Counted from the first letter of the stretch, positions 1 to 9,016 are shown. The stretch: 64,000 nt of DNA from Mycobacterium colombiense (GCF_003284975.1 NZ_QMEU01000010.1:28467-92466), one strand, 5' to 3'. A program made the numbers and translations. Notes: generated by a model from the letters alone, not told the origin.

Positions 1-1
1 A

Positions 2-373
2 CAGGACTCCGTGGGTTCGATCGCGCGGGTGACCCGTCGGCTCTCGGCGATCGCCGACGACGTGGACCCGTCGTTGAACGAACTGATCACCCGAGAACCC
101 GGGTTCAGCAAGCACATGGTCGGCATCGAACCCCAGCTGGCCTTCACCGGGGACAACCTGCCGCTGCTGCTCAAGGGTTTCGCGCGGGCCGTCAGCGAGG
201 GCTCCTACGGCAACGCCTATGCATGCGACCTGAACGCCACCGGGTTCTTCCCGGGGCTCAACGACATCACGACATTCATCGTCAACGCGGCCACGCCCGG
301 CAACGCGTACCCGATCACCACAAAGAACATGGGGTGGCACACCCCGCGATGCAGGAACATGGCCAATGGCTGA
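2..373 (+). CDS. mceB: MceB family protein, C-terminal end (partial)
   Basis: This is the 3' end of a gene that enters from the left edge; the readable part is about 123 residues. It has the alpha-helical tail typical of Mce proteins and ends in a Cys-containing segment (HTPRCRNMANG). It overlaps the next gene by 8 bases. Identity as MceB is inferred from position: the following four genes fit MceC, MceD, the MceE lipoprotein and MceF in the standard A-to-F order. Mce proteins form a hexameric periplasmic lipid-transfer tube that works with YrbE permeases and the MceG ATPase; the yrbE genes and mceA would lie to the left. Confidence 0.8.
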   Translation, partial: QDSVGSIARVTRRLSAIADDVDPSLNELITREPGFSKHMVGIEPQLAFTGDNLPLLLKGFARAVSEGSYGNAYACDLNATGFFPGLNDITTFIVNAATPGNAYPITTKNMGWHTPRCRNMANG

Positions 374-1412
374 CTCGCTCAGGGCCCGGTGGTCGCGGCG
401 TCGTCCGCTGGAGTCATACAACAGGACCTGGCTGGGGTTGGCGGGACTGGCGCTGGTCGCCGTCCTTGTCGCGGTGTCGCTGGGAATCAAGCTGCTCGGC
501 ATCGGCTACACCCACTACACCGCCGAATTCCTGCAGGCCGCAACGCTTCGACCCGGCAACCCCATCACCGTCGCCGGCATCGAGGTCGGACACGTCACCA
601 GCATGAAGCTCGATGGCGATCACGTCGAAGCCGGGCTGAGCGTGCGCGACAACATCGCCCTCGGCAAGGACACCCGGGCGGTGATCAAGGTGATGACGAT
701 CCTGGGTTCGCGCTACCTCGAGCTGGTTCCCGACGGCCCGGGCTCGCTGCCGGCCAAGACGATCAGCCTGAGCCACACCGAGGTGCCCTACGACCTGCAG
801 TCACTACTCGAGGACGCCACCACGACGTTCGAGCAGGTCGATTCCGACCAGTTCGCGCAGTCGCTCGCGGTGCTGGGCAAGCAACTTGGCGGCGTACCGC
901 CACTGATACCGCAGGCCGTCGCGAATCTGCAGACGCTGTCGACTATCACCGCCGACCGTCGGGGCCAACTCGGCACGCTACTGAAAAGCACTCAGCGAGT
1001 GGTCAATACCCTGCGGCGCCAGCAGACCAACATCGGCCATCTGATGGATCAGGGCCAGGATCTGCTCGGGCACCTGGTGGCCCGGGAGGCCACCTTTCAC
1101 GCCATGTTCGCCGGATTGACCGATCTCGTCGACCAGCTCGACAAGATCGTCGTCACCAACCGACCACTGCTCGACGAGCTGTTCGCCAACCTGCACCAGC
1201 TGACGAACATGGTCGGCCGGCACGACGACTTGCTGCGAAACCTGTTGCAAGTCGCCCCCGTGGCCCTGCGCGGTCTGACCAACGCCACCGGCTACGGGCC
1301 GGTCGTCGAATTCAACCTTCCCAACGGTCTCGCCATCGATTCCTGGATGTGTGCCATCAGCGGTCGCGCCAAAGAGTTCAAGATGATCCAGTATTTCAAG
1401 GACTGCAAATGA
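366..1412 (+). CDS. mceC: MceC family lipid-transport protein
   Basis: 348 residues. One N-terminal transmembrane anchor (about residues 22-45) is followed by the MCE/MlaD beta-barrel domain (about 48-130, with the GNPITVAGIEVGHV segment), then a long helical region with heptad-like Leu spacing (about 150-290) and a C-terminal Cys-containing tail. The ATG at 366 overlaps the end of the upstream gene, and its stop overlaps the next start in an ATGA, indicating translational coupling. It is assigned MceC by order in the operon. It is expected to form part of the hetero-hexameric lipid importer spanning the periplasm; the transported lipid cannot be read from sequence. Confidence 0.85.
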   Translation: MADSLRARWSRRRPLESYNRTWLGLAGLALVAVLVAVSLGIKLLGIGYTHYTAEFLQAATLRPGNPITVAGIEVGHVTSMKLDGDHVEAGLSVRDNIALGKDTRAVIKVMTILGSRYLELVPDGPGSLPAKTISLSHTEVPYDLQSLLEDATTTFEQVDSDQFAQSLAVLGKQLGGVPPLIPQAVANLQTLSTITADRRGQLGTLLKSTQRVVNTLRRQQTNIGHLMDQGQDLLGHLVAREATFHAMFAGLTDLVDQLDKIVVTNRPLLDELFANLHQLTNMVGRHDDLLRNLLQVAPVALRGLTNATGYGPVVEFNLPNGLAIDSWMCAISGRAKEFKMIQYFKDCK

Positions 1413-2524
1413 CCACCGGCAGGCGCAAGCTCATCGCCGTAAGTGTCGCGGTCGCGGCGCTGGCCGCCGTCGCCATCGGGCTGGTCGGCCACTACGTGAA
1501 GTCGCGCCTGGACACCATGACGGTGATCGCGCAATTCGACAGCGCCGCTGGGCTTTACGAGGGCAACGTGGTGGCGGTGCTGGGCATGCCGGTGGGTAAG
1601 GTCAGCAAGGTCACGTCCAAAGGCAGCTACGTCGAGGCCGAGTTGACGGTGGACAAGAAGGTCAAGATCCCGGCGGCCGCCCGCGCCGTCACCATCACGA
1701 CCTCCATCCTCACCGACCGGCAGGTGGAACTGACCCCGCCCTACCGGGGCGGCCCGGTGCTGAAGAACCACGACACGATCGGACTCACCCGAACCAAGAC
1801 GCCGGTGGCTTTCGACCGCGTACTGGACATGCTCGACAAGGTGTCGAAATCGCTGAAGGGCGACGGACGGGGCGGGGGCCCCGTCGCCGACCTGAGTGAC
1901 TCCGCGGTCGCCATCACCGACGGCAACGGCAAGAAGATCCTGTCCGCTCTCGAGCAACTCTCCAACGCACTGCGGCTCAGCTCCGAGCGGGGCGGGACCA
2001 CCCGCGAGCAGTTGACCACGATCATCACCGACCTCAGCTCGATAACCGAGGCCGCCGCCCGCAACGACACCAAAGTGCGTCAATTCGGCTCGACCACGCG
2101 CCAACTCAGCCAGATGCTCGCCGACGAGAAGTTCGGCACCGGTGCCACCGGACGGACCATCAACCGAATCCTCGAAGAAGTCACCACGCTGATCGAGCAG
2201 AACCGGGACAACCTCAAGCAGGCGGTCCGCAACGGCGACACCGTCGCCAAGACGATCGTCGAGGACCAGCGCGGAGTGTCCGAAATGCTCGACGTGCTCC
2301 CGATGACACTGGAAAACCTCTACAACACCGTCGACCGGAACAACGGCGCGATACGCGTGCACGGGCTGCTGGACAAGGCCCTCACCGACAGCCAGTCCGC
2401 CAAGGAACTCTGCAATCTCATGCACTTGCGCCAACTCGGTTGCAGCACAGGCACGCTGCAAGACTACGGACCAGATTTCGGCCTGACCTACATTCTCGAC
2501 GGTCTCTCGGCGATGGGGCAATAG
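1409..2524 (+). CDS. mceD: MceD family lipid-transport protein
   Basis: 371 residues, starting at the ATG that overlaps the mceC stop (ATGA). An N-terminal hydrophobic anchor (about residues 7-25) precedes an MCE domain (about 32-115; GNVVAVLGMPVGKV) and an extended helical region. Open frame continues upstream of this ATG, but that stretch is only the other frame of mceC. Position between mceC and the lipoprotein gene mceE supports MceD. The protein should assemble with the other Mce subunits into the tunnel that moves lipids across the periplasm. Confidence 0.85.
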   Translation: MTTGRRKLIAVSVAVAALAAVAIGLVGHYVKSRLDTMTVIAQFDSAAGLYEGNVVAVLGMPVGKVSKVTSKGSYVEAELTVDKKVKIPAAARAVTITTSILTDRQVELTPPYRGGPVLKNHDTIGLTRTKTPVAFDRVLDMLDKVSKSLKGDGRGGGPVADLSDSAVAITDGNGKKILSALEQLSNALRLSSERGGTTREQLTTIITDLSSITEAAARNDTKVRQFGSTTRQLSQMLADEKFGTGATGRTINRILEEVTTLIEQNRDNLKQAVRNGDTVAKTIVEDQRGVSEMLDVLPMTLENLYNTVDRNNGAIRVHGLLDKALTDSQSAKELCNLMHLRQLGCSTGTLQDYGPDFGLTYILDGLSAMGQ

Positions 2525-2526
2525 CG

Positions 2527-3759
2527 ATGAACGTCGTCAAGCGCAAAACGTTGGCAGTGGCGCTCAGCGCAGCCATGGTCAGTTCCGGCTGCGCCACCAA
2601 CGGGCTATCCAGCCTGCCGCTGCCCGCGCCAGGAATCGGCGGCGGTGGATATCTGCTCAACGCGGTCTTCTCCAACGCGCTGAACCTTCCAGCCCACGCG
2701 AAAGTCAAACTCGCCGGCGCCGACGTCGGACAGCTCGAATCGATGGTTGCGCGCAACTACACCGCGGTCACCACCCTGCGGATCATGGACGGCGTGCGGG
2801 TCCCCGCCGGCAGCACCGCGGAGCTGCGCTCGGCGACACCGCTTGGTGATGTGTTCGTCGCGATCAAGCCGCCGACCCCGATGGATCCCCGGGCGCCGCT
2901 GCTGAAAAGCGGCGACATTATCGGCCTGCCGGCGACCCGCGCCGCCGCCACCGTGGAGAGCGTGCTGAGCTCGGCCGCGCTGCTGGTCAACGGTGGCGCG
3001 GTGCGCAACTTCACCAACATCGTCAACGGCGCCGGCAAGGCGACCGGCGACCAGGGCCGCGCGTTCGGCGACCTGATCAACCGGACCAATCTGCTGCTGA
3101 GCAAGCTTAATTCGCGCTCCGAGCAGATCGACGCGGCGGTGACAGAAACGGCCGGGCTCGCTGACCGGCTGGACCAGAAAAACCAGGCGCTGACCGAGAT
3201 TCTGCAAGCCGTCGGCCCGGCAACCAACGTGTTATCCAGCAACGCCGACGAAATCGCCGACGTGGTCGACGAGCTCGGAGCCACGACGCATCAGCTGTCC
3301 AAATTCCCGTCCATCGCCGGCACCGACAAGACGGGCCGCAGCATCATCAAGGACGCCAACACGATTGCCGCCGCATGGAATGACGTGGTGCTGAGCCCCG
3401 ACACCAGTCTCGCCGGTCTGAACAGGTTGATCCCGCCCTTCGTGAAAGCCACGCCCAGTGACGCGATTTCGGTGCGCGGCAGCTTTGATCGGTTGGTGAT
3501 GGGATCGCGGCCGGGCACCGGGGCGGAGACGGGCGGATTCAAGGGTGATCCCGTGTTCCACGGACCGATGCGCCGCGACTGGAACTACATGATCGGGTCC
3601 ATCAAATACGTTCTGTGGCGCCTTCAGGAACGGGTCGTCGGCCGCGGCCCACAGACACCGATGGGCCAAAGCCCGTGGACGCCGGTCGGTCCGCCGCTTC
3701 CACCGGCACCCGCCGGTCAAGCGCCGCCGGATCCGATGATCCCGGAGCCGCCGCGGTGA
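2527..3759 (+). CDS. mceE: MceE family lipoprotein (LprK/LprM type)
   Basis: 410 residues. It carries a lipoprotein signal peptide with the lipobox SSGC (Cys22), the hallmark of MceE subunits, then an MCE domain (about residues 40-125), a helical middle and a Pro-rich C-terminus. The ATG lies 2 bases after the mceD stop, and its own stop overlaps the GTG of mceF (GTGA). In an Mce complex the lipidated E subunit sits with A-D and F in the periplasmic tube. The lipobox makes this subunit assignment the most certain in the operon and anchors the naming of the others. Confidence 0.88.
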   Translation: MNVVKRKTLAVALSAAMVSSGCATNGLSSLPLPAPGIGGGGYLLNAVFSNALNLPAHAKVKLAGADVGQLESMVARNYTAVTTLRIMDGVRVPAGSTAELRSATPLGDVFVAIKPPTPMDPRAPLLKSGDIIGLPATRAAATVESVLSSAALLVNGGAVRNFTNIVNGAGKATGDQGRAFGDLINRTNLLLSKLNSRSEQIDAAVTETAGLADRLDQKNQALTEILQAVGPATNVLSSNADEIADVVDELGATTHQLSKFPSIAGTDKTGRSIIKDANTIAAAWNDVVLSPDTSLAGLNRLIPPFVKATPSDAISVRGSFDRLVMGSRPGTGAETGGFKGDPVFHGPMRRDWNYMIGSIKYVLWRLQERVVGRGPQTPMGQSPWTPVGPPLPPAPAGQAPPDPMIPEPPR

Positions 3760-5006
3760 TCGACACCCTCGGCCGGTTCATCGTCGGCGCGGTCAAAGCG
3801 GGACACCGGCGGCGCGCGTGGCTGTCCGGCCTTGCCCTTGCTCTGACCCTCGTCGTCGGCGTGGCGTACCTGGCGCTCGGGGCGCTGCGGATCAACCCCT
3901 TCGAGTCGACCTACTGGGTCACCATCCGGCTGCCCGAATCCGGTGGCCTGCTGGCCAACCAGGACGTAGCGGTCCGGGGGATCCGGGTGGGGCGGATCCA
4001 ATCGCTGCGGCCCACACCGACCGGCGTCGAGGTGATCGCCAGCATCAATGCGAGTACCAAGATCCCCGCCGCCAGCCCGGTACGGGTGTCCGGGCTGTCC
4101 CCGGCCGGCGAGCAGTACATCGATTTCGAGCCCGCATCCAACGCCGGCCCGTTCCTGTCGAACGGCAGCGTGATCGGCCCACAGCACACCACCACGCCGA
4201 TTCCACTGTCGCAAGTGCTCGCCGACGCCGATGGGCTGCTGGCCCAGACTGACCCGAAGAAGCTCGAAATCGTCAAGCGCGAACTGAGTCTGAGCAAGGA
4301 GGGGCCGCAGAAGCTCACCGACATCATCGACGGCGCCACCTTCCTGCTGTCGACGATGGACCCGGTGCTGCCACAGACCGTGAGCATGCTCAAGACCAGC
4401 CGGGTGGTCCTGACGACGCTGTCGGACAAGAATGCCGGCCTCGGTGCGACGTCCCGCAATGTCGGGGACCTCATGACCGGCGTGAACAAGATGGACGGCG
4501 GCTACCGCAGATTCGTCGACCGAACCCCGCACGCCCTGTCCTCGGTGGACAACCTGTTCGACGACAACTCCGACACCATGGTCGGGTTACTAGCCAATCT
4601 GGTCACCACCGCGCGGATCGTCTATCTGCGCGTGCCGGCGCTGAACGCGGTCTTCCCCGACTATCGCGGCTCGACACTCGAGGCCCTGATGACGACCATG
4701 CACGAGCACGGGCTGTGGGCGACCGCCGACATCTACCCGCGTTACACGTGCGATTACGGCACCCCGCGGCGGCCGTCGTCATCGGCGGACTACCCCGAGC
4801 CCTTCCTGTACACCTACTGCAGAGACGACGACCCGCAAGTTTTGATCCGGGGTGCCAAGAATGCGCCACGACCGGGGGGAGACGACACCGCGGGGCCGCC
4901 CCCCGGCGCCGACCTGGGCCAGACCGCCGATCCAACGCCCAAGGGGCGCTTCACCATTCCCACGCCCTACGGCGGACCGACCCTGCCGATCGAACCGCCC
5001 CGCTGA
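3756..5006 (+). CDS. mceF: MceF family lipid-transport protein
   Basis: 416 residues from a GTG start that overlaps the mceE stop (GTGA); an open reading frame extends further upstream but lies inside mceE. One N-terminal transmembrane segment (about residues 22-44), an MCE domain (about 50-130; GGLLANQDVAVRGIRVG), a helical region and a Pro/Gly-rich low-complexity tail are visible. It is the last Mce subunit, after the lipoprotein, as in other mycobacterial mce operons. The tail ends about 37 bases before the Mce-associated gene, which has its own strong ribosome binding site. Confidence 0.87.
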   Translation: MIDTLGRFIVGAVKAGHRRRAWLSGLALALTLVVGVAYLALGALRINPFESTYWVTIRLPESGGLLANQDVAVRGIRVGRIQSLRPTPTGVEVIASINASTKIPAASPVRVSGLSPAGEQYIDFEPASNAGPFLSNGSVIGPQHTTTPIPLSQVLADADGLLAQTDPKKLEIVKRELSLSKEGPQKLTDIIDGATFLLSTMDPVLPQTVSMLKTSRVVLTTLSDKNAGLGATSRNVGDLMTGVNKMDGGYRRFVDRTPHALSSVDNLFDDNSDTMVGLLANLVTTARIVYLRVPALNAVFPDYRGSTLEALMTTMHEHGLWATADIYPRYTCDYGTPRRPSSSADYPEPFLYTYCRDDDPQVLIRGAKNAPRPGGDDTAGPPPGADLGQTADPTPKGRFTIPTPYGGPTLPIEPPR

Positions 5007-5043
5007 GTCCACGAGCCCTTCACGACCGCAAGGAGACACCGCC

Positions 5044-5640
5044 GTGACGCTAACCGCCGACCACGACTGCAGTACGAGCGAAGACGCCGAGACCCGGCCC
5101 GACAACCAGCAGGAAGCCTCCGCGAACGCCGACGGGCGGGACGCGAAAGGCCGTACCTGGCGATGGAAAGGCCACGGCCGCATCGCGGTTGCCGCGGCCG
5201 TCTATGCCGGGGCATTCGCCCTCGCCGGCGGGTTGGGCTGGAAGCTGTGGGATGAGCACGCGGTGGACCAGGCCGGGCAGGCGGCCCAGCGGACCGCGAT
5301 CGACTACGCCCAGGTGCTCACCAGTATCGACTCCGGTCAGGTCGACCAGAACTTCTCGGCCGTACTCAACGGGGCCACAGGGGATTTCAAGGAGACGTAC
5401 ACCAAAGCCAGCGCGCAGCTTCGGCAACTGCTCATCGACAACAAGGCCACAGCGCATGGCACCGTGGTGGACTCGGCGATTCAATCGCAGAGCAAAACCA
5501 AGGTGGTGGTGCTGTTGATGGTCGACCAAACCGTCAGCAACGCCGCGCGGCCCGATGGTCGGGTTGACCGAAGCCGGATGAAGATGACGATGGAAGACGT
5601 CGGCGGCCGCTGGCTGGCCAGCAAAGTCGAACTACCCTAG
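5044..5640 (+). CDS. Mce-associated membrane protein
   Basis: 198 residues from GTG 5044, preceded by AAGGAGA at good spacing. The N-terminal third is charged and probably cytoplasmic, followed by one transmembrane helix (about residues 45-68, VAAAVYAGAFALAGG) and an NTF2-like periplasmic domain. This is the architecture of Mce-associated (Mas) proteins that follow mceF in many actinobacteria and are thought to stabilise or accompany the Mce complex. It lies 37 bases after mceF and 12 bases before the next gene, so it is probably cotranscribed with both. Confidence 0.8.
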   Translation: MTLTADHDCSTSEDAETRPDNQQEASANADGRDAKGRTWRWKGHGRIAVAAAVYAGAFALAGGLGWKLWDEHAVDQAGQAAQRTAIDYAQVLTSIDSGQVDQNFSAVLNGATGDFKETYTKASAQLRQLLIDNKATAHGTVVDSAIQSQSKTKVVVLLMVDQTVSNAARPDGRVDRSRMKMTMEDVGGRWLASKVELP

Positions 5641-5652
5641 GGCGTTTCGGTC

Positions 5653-6438
5653 ATGCGGTTGATTCGAGTCTCGGCCGGTGCGGCGATGGTGGCGGCCGCG
5701 GTGGTGAGGGCACCGACGGCACCGGCCTCGGCGCAATCGTTTTGCGGCGAGCTCGGCGGTGATTGGGACGGGCAGTACTGCCACACGTCGGTGTTGTCCG
5801 AGCGAAAGGCGGTCCGGGACATCAAGATAGCGTTGCCCGGCGATCTGGTCGAGAACCCCACCAGCGGTCCACCCATCCGTGAATACCTGCGGAATTTGAT
5901 GAACAACTGGCGCACGAAGGGCGCATCGATGGTCCAAGACAGCTGGGGCGAGGAGAACTATCAGGTGTTCACCCATGGGCCGGCGCTCAGCGTGGCCTTC
6001 CACGAGGACTACCACGCCGACGGTCCGGCATTCAACAACGCCTATCGCACGTTCACCTTCGACATGGCCGACGGCAGGCGGTTGCAGCTGGCCGACATCA
6101 CCAAGCCGGGCCTCGACCCGCTGACCGCAATTCCGCCGTTGGCCGAATCGTCCATCCAGGACGCACTCGACCATGCCGCATGGCAGCACAATCCGGGAAC
6201 GTATCCGTTCACCTTCGATCGGTGGACACCGGACAAGGTCTTCTCGGGCGGCTACAAAGCCTGGGCGCTCACGCCCGACGAGCTGATCCTGTACATGCCG
6301 GACTATCCGGTGGGACACGACTCGCCTATCCAATACGGGCAGTCGGAGCAATGGTCCATGGACGGAGGGGCCGTCGAGCCACACATTCCGCTCAGCGCAC
6401 TGAGCTCGGTCCTGCGCCCGGAATTCGGCGGGGCGTAG
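5653..6438 (+). CDS. Secreted RsiV/DUF3298-like protein (MPT64-like fold)
   Basis: 261 residues. A Sec-type signal peptide (about residues 1-27, ending TAPASAQS) precedes a mature protein with two nearby cysteines (about 31 and 42) and a C-terminal region resembling the DUF3298/RsiV domain found in MPT64 and related secreted mycobacterial proteins (DGRRLQLADI then ALTPDELILYMPDYPVGH). Function is unknown; it is predicted to be exported. It follows the Mce-associated gene by 12 bases and is probably the end of the mce transcript, which suggests an envelope role. The family call is from recalled sequence patterns and is moderately certain. Confidence 0.65.
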   Translation: MRLIRVSAGAAMVAAAVVRAPTAPASAQSFCGELGGDWDGQYCHTSVLSERKAVRDIKIALPGDLVENPTSGPPIREYLRNLMNNWRTKGASMVQDSWGEENYQVFTHGPALSVAFHEDYHADGPAFNNAYRTFTFDMADGRRLQLADITKPGLDPLTAIPPLAESSIQDALDHAAWQHNPGTYPFTFDRWTPDKVFSGGYKAWALTPDELILYMPDYPVGHDSPIQYGQSEQWSMDGGAVEPHIPLSALSSVLRPEFGGA

Positions 6439-6567
6439 CGGGGATAGACGTCTGATGACCTCGGGTAGGACGCTGCGCCCAGCCGCGCGCGGGAAGCTTG
6501 CCGGCTCGGCGATTCCGCTTGTCGACCGATCGCCCCGACAGCCGCTGCTGCGGCTACGGTGATCTGT

Positions 6568-7830
6568 ATGCCATCGGCTAGCCGCTCGTCCGCAGATCAA
6601 GTAAAGCGGCGCCCGAAGGACCGCAAGATCCAAATCGCCCGCGCCGCCACCGACGCATTCAGCGAGTTGGGCTATCACGCGGTCAGCATGGAAAACATCG
6701 CGGCGCGGGTCGGGATCTCCGCGGCCGCGCTATACCGCCACTCGCAGGGCAAGTACGACCTGTTCCGCGAAGTCTTCTTGGCGCTGGGACAGCAACTGGT
6801 CGACGCCACGGCGTTCGCTGATGACCTGCCCGCCGATGGCGATCCCGAGGAGCAGCTCAGCGCGCTGGTCAGTGCGCTGATCGACTCCACGATCGTCAAC
6901 CGCACCGCCGGCGGACTCTATCGCTGGGAGGGCCGCTACTTACGTGGCGACGATCAACACGCCTTGGCCGAACAGATCAAACTGATCAACCGGCGCCTGC
7001 AGCGTCCGCTGATGAGGCTTCGACCGAAACTCACGTCGCGGCAACGCTGGATCCTGTCGGCGGCCACCCTGAGCGTGATAGGCAGCATCACCGACCATCG
7101 GTCGCGGCTGGGCAATTCCGAGATCCGCGCGGCGCTGGCCGACATCTCGGCCGCGGTGTTGCGGGCCGACTTGCCAACCCAGCGCGGTCGCGGATCCGAG
7201 CAGCCGCGCACGGCGACGCTGACCAGCGCAGCCGGAAGCTATGAACTTCTGTTGCACGAATCGATGCGCCTGTTCAACGAACGCGGCTATCGCGAGACCG
7301 GGATGGAAGACATCGCGGCGGCGGTGGGCATCCCGGTTGCCAGCATCTATCAGTACTTTCCGGGCAAGGCCAACATTCTGGCTGTCTACTACCGGCGCGC
7401 TGCCGACCAACTCTCCGGCGACCTGTCCAGCATCTTGGCCACCAGCGCCGACCCGGAACAGGCGCTCGCGCAACTCATCGAGGCCTACGTCACCCGCTCA
7501 TTCGCCAACCCCGAATTGGCCTGCGTCTACTACACGGAGCGGCACAACCTGCCCGACACGGACGCGGTACTGCTGTACAACATTCAGCGTTCCACCGTCG
7601 AATCCTGGGCCAGCCTCGCCGTCGCGGCCAGGCCGGAGCTCACGCTCGGCCGCGCGCGATACGCCGTCCACGCCGCGTTTGCCCTCGCGGTGGACACCGG
7701 CCGACTCGTCTACCCCGACGCCAGCGCGGCCGCCGGACTCACGGTGCGCCGCCTGATGGAGGTCACGCTGCTAGGACGGCCGGCCGCAGCGCCTCGTAGC
7801 GCGCCACGCGGTGGCCGGCAGCGCCGCTGA
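6568..7830 (+). CDS. Double-TetR transcriptional regulator (Mce3R-like)
   Basis: About 420 residues, twice the length of an ordinary TetR protein, with two helix-turn-helix DNA-binding domains. The first is near residues 20-65 (VSMENIAARVGISAAALYRH) and the second near 230-270 (MEDIAAAVGIPVASIYQYF), each followed by its own helical ligand-binding region. This tandem-TetR layout is that of Mce3R, the repressor of the mce3 operon in M. tuberculosis. Here the gene is downstream of and co-directional with the mce genes. ATG 6568 is preferred over an in-frame GTG at 6559; no strong ribosome binding site is seen for either. Confidence 0.8.
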   Translation: MPSASRSSADQVKRRPKDRKIQIARAATDAFSELGYHAVSMENIAARVGISAAALYRHSQGKYDLFREVFLALGQQLVDATAFADDLPADGDPEEQLSALVSALIDSTIVNRTAGGLYRWEGRYLRGDDQHALAEQIKLINRRLQRPLMRLRPKLTSRQRWILSAATLSVIGSITDHRSRLGNSEIRAALADISAAVLRADLPTQRGRGSEQPRTATLTSAAGSYELLLHESMRLFNERGYRETGMEDIAAAVGIPVASIYQYFPGKANILAVYYRRAADQLSGDLSSILATSADPEQALAQLIEAYVTRSFANPELACVYYTERHNLPDTDAVLLYNIQRSTVESWASLAVAARPELTLGRARYAVHAAFALAVDTGRLVYPDASAAAGLTVRRLMEVTLLGRPAAAPRSAPRGGRQRR

Positions 7831-8071
7831 CATGCTGTTGCGGGAACTCCGCCAAATAATCTTCCCGCACTTGCTCCTTACAAACAAACCCCTCCGATGC
7901 AAGGAGCGCGAGCCGAGCGCCCCTTTGCGCCACCACATCTGAGCGTTCGGCCGCTGCGTGACTGCGCCGCCAAATCGACCGCGACACTACCGAATCAATC
8001 GAATGCCGATTAACATATATGAGTCTAGTCCGCACGCCGGGACGCGGTGGGTCCTCAGCACTTCGGTGTAG

Positions 8072-8089
8072 GCCGGCTTCGAACCCGGC
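8072..8089. other. Near-perfect 18-bp palindrome upstream of small membrane genes
   Basis: The sequence GCCGGCTTCGAACCCGGC is self-complementary except for one position on each side, so it can pair as a short hairpin or bind a dimeric protein. It lies about 25 bases before the start of the small membrane protein gene. It superficially resembles a tRNA T-arm, but the rest of a tRNA is absent. Function is unknown. Confidence 0.35.
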
Positions 8090-8113
8090 AGCGCCCGCGC
8101 GAAAGGCATGCTC

Positions 8114-8338
8114 ATGCTCAGCAGGATCCGCTCAGTCCTGGAGTATCAACTGACCATCGCCGAGCTGCTGGGCCTGGCGATCCTGCTGGGGACGCCGTAC
8201 CTGATCGTCGGCGTGATCTGGTCGAGCACCCACACCCAGCATCTGCACGAGATGCACGGCGTCGATCTGGTGGTCTCATTCCTCGGCTCGATCGTCTCTT
8301 GGCCGGTGCTGCTTTTCGCCAACGTCTGCATGACCTGA
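8114..8338 (+). CDS. Small membrane protein, unknown function
   Basis: 74 residues from ATG 8114 (an in-frame ATG at 8108 is too close to the AAAGG at 8102). Two hydrophobic helices (about residues 15-35 and 50-70) leave a short polar loop with HTQHLHEMH, which could bind metal but is unproven. It is 9 bases from the next membrane protein gene on the same strand and presumably cotranscribed. I do not recognise the family. Confidence 0.6.
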   Translation: MLSRIRSVLEYQLTIAELLGLAILLGTPYLIVGVIWSSTHTQHLHEMHGVDLVVSFLGSIVSWPVLLFANVCMT

Positions 8339-8347
8339 GGGGGGCGC

Positions 8348-8695
8348 ATGACCAACCGCGGGCCGCTGATCGTCTCCGCTGCCGTGGTGTTGCTGGCCGG
8401 GGGAGTCTTCGCGCTGTATCTGCCGGTGTTCATCGACGCCTACGATCAGTTCGGCTGGCAAGTCAAGTGCGGCAGCGGCTTTATCACCGATCTGACCCAG
8501 GCGTCCAGCGCGCTCGGCGTGGGCGGAAAGTATGTCGATCAGTGCGATCACGCGCTCCTGATCCGGCGGTTGTGGGCGATTCCCGCGGCGGCGCTGGGCG
8601 GGCTGACGTTGACGTGGCAGGCGGGCGTGGCGCTTGCCCACGATTACCGGCGCTCCACACCGTCGGCCCGGCAACCTGAACTGCCTTGTCCCTGA
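8348..8695 (+). CDS. Membrane protein, unknown function
   Basis: 115 residues. Hydrophobic helices lie near residues 7-30 and 70-92, separated by an extracytoplasmic-like loop with two cysteines (WQVKCGS and YVDQCDH) that could form a disulfide. The start ATG is preceded by GAGGGGGG. It pairs with the small membrane protein 9 bases upstream; together they look like a two-gene unit. No family recognised. Confidence 0.62.
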   Translation: MTNRGPLIVSAAVVLLAGGVFALYLPVFIDAYDQFGWQVKCGSGFITDLTQASSALGVGGKYVDQCDHALLIRRLWAIPAAALGGLTLTWQAGVALAHDYRRSTPSARQPELPCP

Positions 8696-8725
8696 CGGGC
8701 TTTCGCCGAGCCACGGTTGAGGCGA

Positions 8726-8893
8726 CTAGCGGGTGCTCTCGTCGGGTAGGTCGTGCCGGGACTGGTGCAATCCGGGGGCGTTCGGATCCTCGTCCTGGTG
8801 CTCTAGCTGCTCCTGCAGCTTGCGCTGTTCCTCGGTTGCCTTTCGGGCGTCCTCGGGCGCCGCGGGCGGGTCGAAGTTGACTTGCTGATCCAC
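8726..8893 (-). CDS. Small acidic/charged protein, unknown function (55 aa)
   Basis: A 55-residue gene reading from GTG 8893 to TAG 8726, preceded by AAAGGAG at 6-7 bases, an excellent mycobacterial ribosome binding site. The product begins MDQQVNFDPPAAPEDARKA and is rich in Glu, Gln, Lys and Asp, with a short predicted helix/coiled coil (EEQRKLQEQLEHQDED) and no hydrophobic segment; it is probably cytosolic and partly disordered. Its codons use G or C in the third position nearly throughout, as expected of a real gene. It converges on the membrane protein gene that ends at 8695. Function unknown. Confidence 0.65.
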   Translation of the reverse strand: MDQQVNFDPPAAPEDARKATEEQRKLQEQLEHQDEDPNAPGLHQSRHDLPDESTR

Positions 8894-9016
8894 CGAGATC
8901 TCCTTTGAACGTCTGCAATGCCTTTCGTCAGGTTCGCCCGAATGACGGCCTTTGAAACCCGCGCGCGACCGCCGACACCGATCGTGCAGCTCACGTACGC
9001 GGGATCGAGCGGGGAA

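Noticed and set aside
389..1408. Long upstream open frame joined to mceD
   Set aside because: It is the other frame of mceC, very rich in Arg, Gly and Pro; MCE similarity starts only at ATG 1409.
7763..8035. 90-residue minus-strand frame overlapping the end of the double-TetR gene
   Set aside because: No ribosome binding site or recognised family, and it overlaps a well-supported gene on the other strand.
8041..8100. tRNA-like T-arm (GGCTTCGAACCC)
   Set aside because: The stem pairs are those of a simple palindrome and no acceptor stem, D-arm or anticodon arm could be built around it.
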